Origin: an uncultured Mycoplasmatales bacterium
GTDB lineage: Bacteria > Bacillota_I > Bacilli_A > Mycoplasmatales > Mycoplasmoidaceae
Direction: 5' to 3'
Length of the DNA: 32,244 nt
Assembly (NCBI GenBank): GCA_949422915.1
Contig: CASPLF010000009.1
Span: 1-32,244 of the forward strand
This document shows positions 21,526-32,244 of this stretch, piece by piece. Below the pieces are notes generated by a model. It was not told the DNA's origin and made no database searches. It was given only the letters and a program-made list of their open reading frames with translations. Positions within the stretch are counted from its first letter, which is position 1. Every line of letters starts with the position of its first letter. The translations under genes were made by a program, and so were the position numbers.

Positions 21526-22857
21526 TTAATCTGTTTGGTTTTGCATTGCAATGTAACCATCAAGATCTGAAACTCTAGTTGTAGAAATCATACATTTTTT
21601 ATCAAAATGACGGATTATTTGGATAAATTCAGGTAATTCAACAAATTGCATAACACTTACAATGCTATTAACATCTTTGCCTGAATATCCACCTTTACAT
21701 CCTGAAATTGTTAATGGGTGAGTGTAGTTATATTTCTTTAATCCGTTTCTAATTTTAGTAACTGATTCTTTGCTGCAGAAAATTTCTACACGAACCATTT
21801 TTTGTCATGGGAACAATCTATCAATTAATGAACCGTGACATAGAACTCATACGAAAGAAGCCACTAAGTTAGCAGAAATTAAATACTGTCATCCAACATA
21901 TGGATTACCAGTTATTCCATCTTTTGCAATACTTGCAAATTCATTGCTAGCTCCGTAAGCTACACCTGAGAAATAACTACCACATGTAACACCTAAGAAC
22001 ATTAACACAGTATTGTAAATTATCATAATTGTGCCTAATTCTTTATGTTTCTTTTGTGAATAGTAGATAGTTACTATATCTCCACCAGCTGTTGAACCGC
22101 CAATCATGAATAAAATTGCAGCTGATAGAGAAGAGAATAGCGAGAATATTACAGCATAAATTAATAAAAGGAAGAATTCAACAATATTTTGGTTAGTAAT
22201 TGCAGTTCTAATAATGTCATTAGATGCTTTAATATCTGTGATTGTTGTTCAAATTAATATTGCATGCTCACTTCCACTAAATACTGGAAATACATTTGGT
22301 GAGAATGTAATAACTTGAATATTAAAATTTTTCAAGTTTTGGTCAATTGTAGTTGTATCACCAAATAACATAACGTTGTGAATATCTGGTATTAATGATC
22401 ACAAAAAACCACAAACTTGCATTGTCACTAAATAAGCTGCTGATAATAAAGCAAATCTTTTTGAAAGTTTTTTGTACGCAAAGATCAATAACGGAATGTT
22501 AACAACTAAATAAAAACCTCAGAACATTAAGTTGTAAATAATTGGTAATACTTTTTCAGAAACATTGCCAAAAACTTTTATTAATGAGTAAAACATTCTG
22601 GCTAATCCTTGAAAAAATGATGTTGTTCCACCGATATACAAACCTGTAACTTCAACTAAAAAGATAGTTGCAACACTCATAATAACACCGGCTAAAACAG
22701 CGATTAAGTATTTAGATCATTCATGTTTTACGGCATAAAAATTAGCAAATTTTACTAAATTTGTGTTAAATTTTACTTTAGATGTTGATCTACCAGTGAA
22801 GGTAAAATTTTTGTTCAAAGCACCTTCATTACATTCACATTTTCTAAATTTTCACAT
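21526..22857 (-). CDS. YitT family (DUF2179 C-terminal domain) membrane protein (~443 aa)
   Basis: Extended with UGA=Trp from ATG 22857. Multiple TMs, GGSTAGGDIV, C-terminal DUF2179-like VRVEIFCSKE...TISGCKGGYSGKD...TRVSDLDGY. Confidence 0.82.
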
Positions 22858-22921
22858 AATAGTTTTATCATAATCAAAATAAAAAGAAAATTAAAAAATA
22901 TTAATATTTTATAAATTTGAG

Positions 22922-22927
22922 TATAAT
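22922..22927 (+). promoter_or_regulatory. Candidate -10 box of rpoB promoter
   Basis: TATAAT 54 bp upstream of the rpoB ATG. No clear -35 seen. Confidence 0.5.
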
Positions 22928-22980
22928 GTATAGACGTATTGTCTATATTATTATAGATATATATAAATAGAAAGGTAAAA

Positions 22981-25900
22981 ATGAGTAGCGAAAAATTCAC
23001 ACAAAAAAAATATTCTAATCTTGCATCTCGTAGAGATTACTCAAAGATTAGTGTAGATTTTCAAGAACCAGATTTATTGGAATTCCAAAGAAAAAGTTAC
23101 AATCACTTTTTAAAATACGAAGTTAAAGATGTAATTAAATCTTACTTCCAACAAGATCCTGAAAATCCAGACAAACTTGTTATTTCACATCCAAAGAACA
23201 ACAAGTACTCTGTGGTTTACAATGACATTAGTTTTGCAAAACCATTGAGAACTGAAGAAGAAGCAAGAAATGAAGGTAAATCTTACGAACAAGCATTGTA
23301 CGTTGATTTATCTTTAGTTAACAACGAAACAGGTAATGTAAGTCGTGTTAAAGAAAACAAAAAGACTAAATGTCCTGGTATTATGTTTGCAAACATTCCA
23401 ATGATGACTTCAAAAGGAACGTTCATCGTTAACGGAATTGAAAAGTTTGTAATTTCACAAATTGTAAGATCGCCAGGTGCTTACATTCTTTCAAAATCAC
23501 AAATTAAATTAAACACTAAGAAAAAAATCAATACAGGTTATATTTGTGAAATTTTACCATCACGTGGTACTTTGATGAATTTCCAAATTGATGAACATAA
23601 CAACACAGTTATTGTTACAATGAGAAATTCATTAGGTGATAGTGCACCAAGCTTCCCTGCTACTCAGTTGCTAAAAGCGTTTGGTATGACTCAAGATGAA
23701 ATTCGTAGAATTTTCAGAGATGATGATTACATCTTGAATACTTTATTCTCTGAACCATACAATCATGAATCTATTCTTGATGATTTCGAAATTATTACTT
23801 TCAGAAAATTAATCAACACAAATAAAACATCAAAGATCAAAGCTTTTGGTTCACCAATTGATAACAAATTAAAAAGTGCTATTGAAAAATACGAAGAAGA
23901 AAAGACAATCGTTGCCGATCTTCGTGCAAAATATGAAGAAAAATTCGATCAATACAGCAATGGTGTTTCTTCAAATAAAACTGAAGTTGAAAAATTATTG
24001 AATAGTTTAAACTTCCATGAAAAGAATTTAAGAAAATTACTTGATACAATCATCACTGAAAAAGCTGCTAAGAATTTAATTCAACAATTGGCTATTTCTA
24101 CACGTGCTGTTGAAGCTAATGCATCAACTGCAACAAACCAAGTTTGTTATCAAGATGTTTTAGCTAACCACTTTATGTTAAACCGTCAATATGATTTAAC
24201 AAGTGCTGGTAGATATAAACTTTCAAGAAAATTAAGAGTATCTGAACGTTTATACCACAGAGTGTTAGCTCAAGACATTCATGATTTAAAAGGCAAATTA
24301 GTTTTACCTGCAGGTACTTTAATTAACAAAGAAGAATTGGATATCATTAAACAACATTTAGGTTCAAACAATTTAAACATTGTTGATGAAATTTCATTAA
24401 ACAACGAAGTTTCATGTGAACGTAGACAATCTAAGTTGATTGAAGCAATCACTGTTTATACTGACAACGATCAAAACGATGTATATACACCAATCATTGG
24501 ATACCACGGTGATGTTAAATCTAAAGCTTTAACAGTAGCTGATTTTGTATCTGTAATTTCATATACAATCAACTTACCTCGTGATATCGGTTCATATGAC
24601 GACATTGACCATTTAGGTAATAAACATTTACGTTTAATTCACGAACAATTACGTTCTAAATTATTAATTGGAATGGCTCGTGTTGAAAAACACATTAAAG
24701 ATAAATTAGCTTCTATTTCAATTGCTACTGCAAATGATGAACAACAAGCTAAGATTGCTAAACGTACAACAATTAAATCAGTTGTTAACACAAAAGCTTT
24801 CCAACTTGTTGTTAAAAACTTCTTTAACTCTTACCAATTAACTCAATTCTTAGATCAACAAAACCCATTATCTGAATTAACTAACAAACGTAGAATATCT
24901 GCGATGGGTGATGGTGGTATCTCTAGGGAAGACCCTAACTTGAACATCCGTGATGTTCATTATTCTCACTATGGAAGAATCTGTCCAATTGAAACTCCAG
25001 AAGGTATGAACATTGGTTTGATCATGTCATTATCTGCATTCACTAAGGTTGATGATAATGGTTTCTTAATTTCTCCATACCACAAAGTAGTAAATGGTGT
25101 TGTTCAAAAAGAAGTTGAATGATTAACAGCATTAAGAGAAGATGAATACATTATTGCAGAAGCTGCAACAAAGTGTAATGCTGAAGGTAAGATTATGGGT
25201 GATAAAGTTGTTGCTCGTTACCGTTCATCAATTGAAATGTATGATCCTAAGAAAGTTGACTACATTGACATTTCTCCAAGACAAGTAGTTTCAATTGCAA
25301 CAGGAAGTATTCCTTTCCTAGAACACGACGATACTGCTCGTGCATTGATGGGTGCAAACATGCAACGTCAAGCTGTTCCATTAATTCATCCATATGCTCC
25401 AATTATTGGTACAGGTACTGAATATAAAATTGCTCACGACTCAGGTGTTGCAGTAACTGCTGATGTAGATGGTACTGTAATTGCGGTAGATGGTACTTCA
25501 ATTAAAATTGAACCAAAAGATGGTGGCAAAAATCAATTTGCTAAATTAGTTAAATACCGTAAATCTAACCAAGACACATGTATTAACCAAACACCAATCG
25601 TTAAAGTTGGTCAAAAAGTTAAAGCAGGTGAAACAATTGCTGATGGACCAGCAATGTACAATGGTGAATTAGCTCTTGGACGTAACCCATTAGTTGCTTT
25701 CATGACTTGAAATGGTTACAACTTCGAAGATGCTGTTATTATTTCTGAACGTCTAGTAAAAGATGATGTATATACTTCAATTTGTATTGAAGAATATACA
25801 ATTAAATGTTTAAGAACTAAAAATGGTGATGAAGAAATCACTCGTGAAGTTCCAAATGTTTCTGATGAATCTAAACGTTACTTAGATGAAAACGGTATCA

Positions 25901-27210
25901 TCATGGTTGGTGCCGAAGTTAAAGAAGGTGATATTTTAGTTGGTAAAGTTTCTCCAAAAGGTCAAACTGATTACACAGCTGAAGAAAAATTATTACAAGC
26001 AATCTTTGGTAACAAAACTCGTAATTTCCGTGATTCATCATTAAAGGTTCCACATGGTGGAGAAGGTATTGTTGCTAAAATTCAAAGATTCTCAATTAGC
26101 AACAACGACGAATTAGATGATGATGTAATCGAATTAATTAAGATCTACGTAATTCAAAAACGTAAGATTCAAATCGGTGATAAAATGTCAGGTCGTCACG
26201 GTAACAAAGGTATTGTTTCAATCGTTGTTCCAGTTGAAGATATGCCATATTTAGAAGATGGTACACCGATTGATATTTTATTAAACCCATTAGGTGTTCC
26301 AAGCCGTATGAACATTGGTCAAATCTTTGAAATTCATTTAGGATATGCACTAAGACAAATTGCAATGAATAAAGCAATTCAAATGGCTGCAGAAAAAGCT
26401 CCACTTGCAGAAGTTATTTGCACATTTGGTTTAGAAGAAGCTAAAGCGAAAGCTTTAATGAGTGCTATTTCTTCTTACTTAACTAAGACAGGTAAGAAAC
26501 CATCTGAAGTTAAGAACTGTGAATTACTTGCTATCTTAAAAACAATTGGTTTACATTATGAAGATTTAAACTACAAAGCTGCTACTCCAGTATTTGCTGG
26601 TGCTGATATTAATGATATCAAAAATGCTTACAAAGAAATCGGCATTGATGTTAACAAAACATTAGGTAAATTCCAATTATATGATGGTAAAACTGGTGAA
26701 CCATTTGATGCTAAGACAACTGTTGGTGTTATGTACATGATGAAACTAGACCACATGGTTGATGATAAGGTACATGCACGTGCTGTTGGTCCTTATTCTA
26801 AGATCACTCAACAACCACTTGGTGGTAAATCACAAAACGGTGGTCAAAGATTCGGTGAAATGGAAGTTTGAGCACTTGAAGCATATGGTGCAGCTTACAA
26901 CTTACAAGAATTATTGACTATCAAGTCAGATGATGTTAAAGGACGTAATTTAACATACGCAGCAATTGTTAAGGGAAAACCATTCCCAACACCATCGCTT
27001 CCAGAATCATTTAAATTGTTAACAAAACAATTACAAGGTTTATGCTTACATGTTAATGTAATTAAGGAAGATGGTTCTGTTGAAGATATCAATGATTACA
27101 CATCAGTAATTTCTGATCGTGAATTAAAAGATACAATTCAATCTGATGATACAGTTACTGTTGAAACTATTGATGAAGGTGATTCATCAAGATTTGAAAA
27201 TAATTTCTAA
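22981..27210 (+). CDS. rpoB: DNA-directed RNA polymerase subunit beta (~1409 aa)
   Basis: ORFs 22981, 25195, 25903 and 26914 are in one frame with UGA=Trp. Signatures: [79 protein letters not shown]. Confidence 0.98.
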
Positions 27211-27227
27211 TTTGGAGGTAAATAAAT

Positions 27228-31049
<3,822 letters not shown>

Positions 31050-31088
31050 TAAATATAATCTATATACCTATATATAAGGAAAGTGCAT

Positions 31089-31538
31089 ATGCAAAAAACA
31101 ACAATGTTAAAAAAAGAAAAAGCTATGTCAGATCGCAAATGATACGAAATCGATGCGACTGGTTTAGTTTTAGGTAAACTTGCTGTTGAAGTTGCTAACA
31201 TTCTACGTGGTAAAAACAAACCTAGCTTTACTCCAAATGTTGATTGTGGAGATTACGTAATTGTAAGAAATGCTAGCAAAGTTGTTTTAACAGGCAACAA
31301 GGCTGAAAAAGAAAAGTGATATACTCATTCTCAATACATCGGTGGTTTAAGAACTAGAACCGGTAAAGAAATGATTACTAACTATTCAGTAGAATTAGTA
31401 ACAACTGCAGTTAAAGGTATGTTACCAAAAAATAGACTAGCTAAGGATATGTTGAAAAAACTTACAGTTTATTCAGATCAAGGTAAAGCTCACGAAGCTC
31501 AAAAACCAATCAAATTTGAAATAAGGGGTAAAAAATAA
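31089..31538 (+). CDS. rplM: 50S ribosomal protein L13
   Basis: UGA-recoded translation ...[56 protein letters not shown]...[17 protein letters not shown]... [18 protein letters not shown] is typical of L13. Confidence 0.96.
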
Positions 31539-31930
31539 TGGAACAAGTTTCATACAAAGGTTTAGGACGTAGAAAAACTTCTGTTGCTAAAGTTATCATC
31601 ACACCAGGAACTGGTAAGATCTTAATTAACAAAAGAACACCAGAAGAATACTTTCCAAATGCATTAGTAATTAAGGATATGAAACAACCTTTAGAAATTA
31701 CTGATAACTTAACTAAATTTGATATCAATGTTAAAGTTAGTGGTGGTGGTTTCAACGGACAAGCAGGTGCTATTCGTTTAGGAATTGCTCGTGCTTTAGT
31801 AGAAGCTAATAAAGATTGCAAGAGCGATCTAAAGAAAAAGAAAATGATGACTCGTGACTCACGTGTTAAAGAACGTAAGAAATACGGTAAATACGGTGCA
31901 CGTAGAAGTCCTCAATTCACAAAACGTTAA
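31538..31930 (+). CDS. rpsI: 30S ribosomal protein S9
   Basis: [21 protein letters not shown]..., [21 protein letters not shown]-terminal [17 protein letters not shown] overlap with rplM. Confidence 0.97.
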   Translation: MEQVSYKGLGRRKTSVAKVIITPGTGKILINKRTPEEYFPNALVIKDMKQPLEITDNLTKFDINVKVSGGGFNGQAGAIRLGIARALVEANKDCKSDLKKKKMMTRDSRVKERKKYGKYGARRSPQFTKR

Positions 31931-31954
31931 TTACAAAAAATTTTCGTTTTTTGT

Positions 31955-32031
31955 GGGAGTATAGCTCAGTTGGTTAGAGCACACCCCTGATAAGGGTGAG
32001 GTCGATGGTTCGAATCCATTTGCTCCCACCA
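31955..32031 (+). tRNA. tRNA-Ile, anticodon GAU
   Basis: Acceptor GGGAGTA/TGCTCCC, anticodon stem CACCC/GGGTG with loop CTGATAA, T-loop TTCGAAT, encoded ACCA. Confidence 0.95.
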
Positions 32032-32043
32032 TTAATAATTTCA

Positions 32044-32066
32044 ATAGGTGCAAACAAAGCACCTAT
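32044..32066 (+). other. Intergenic hairpin between tRNA-Ile and tRNA-Ala
   Basis: Perfect ATAGGTGC-(AAACAAA)-GCACCTAT inverted repeat. Confidence 0.75.
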
Positions 32067-32072
32067 CCCATT

Positions 32073-32148
32073 GGGGAATTAGCGCAATTGATAGAGCATC
32101 TGATTTGCACTCAGAAGGTTGTGGGTTTGAGTCCCATATTCTCCACCA
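32073..32148 (+). tRNA. tRNA-Ala, anticodon UGC
   Basis: Acceptor GGGGAAT/ATTCTCC with the G3:U70 identity pair, anticodon stem TCTGA/TCAGA with loop TTTGCAC, encoded ACCA. Confidence 0.95.
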
Positions 32149-32152
32149 TGTA

Positions 32153-32187
32153 AAAAGCACTAGGCTAAACCTGGTGCTTTTTTAATT
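32153..32187 (+). terminator. Rho-independent terminator downstream of tRNA-Ala
   Basis: AAAAGCACTAGG-CTAAA-CCTGGTGCTTTTTT stem with U-tract. Confidence 0.85.
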
Positions 32188-32244
32188 TTTTAGACTGTAA
32201 AACCTATTTTACGCCACTTTGGAGTAAATATGGGGAAATGACAC

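Noticed and set aside
22815-23000. Minus-strand ORF of 61 aa upstream of rpoB
   Set aside because: Overlaps the rpoB promoter and the yitT start, and its composition looks like random AT-rich sequence.

Overview
AT-rich Mollicutes-type chromosome segment that uses UGA as Trp (genetic code 4). Evidence: in-frame TGA codons interrupt nearly every gene at conserved Trp positions, and the window carries a tRNA-Trp with anticodon UCA. The supplied ORF track therefore fragments genes, and I re-joined them by frame. Content: (i) 1-4740, minus strand: two large BspA-like leucine-rich-repeat surface proteins. (ii) A 1179-aa uncharacterised predicted lipoprotein transcribed divergently at 4785. It is followed by a tightly packed plus-strand run: ispF, hpt, ftsH, three tandem SemiSWEET/PQ-loop genes and a small LRR lipoprotein, ending at a hairpin. 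(iii) A CyuA/YhaM-family L-cysteine desulfidase, a 12-TM transporter, a small lipoprotein, rpsT, an EzrA-like coiled-coil protein, a Nif3-like protein, tRNA-Trp(UCA), an acyl carrier protein, a LicA-like choline kinase and a YitT protein. (iv) rpoB, rpoC, rplM, rpsI, tRNA-Ile(GAU), tRNA-Ala(UGC) and a terminator. Most unusual points: the modular BspA proteins beside an orphan giant lipoprotein, the SemiSWEET triplet with a shared C-terminal tail, a cysteine desulfidase in a reduced genome, an IspF with a shortened active-site loop, and an RpoB carrying Asn at the E. coli His526 position. The gene content suggests a relative of the Malacoplasma/Ureaplasma group, possibly a host- or protist-associated lineage. 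That taxonomic call is inference only.
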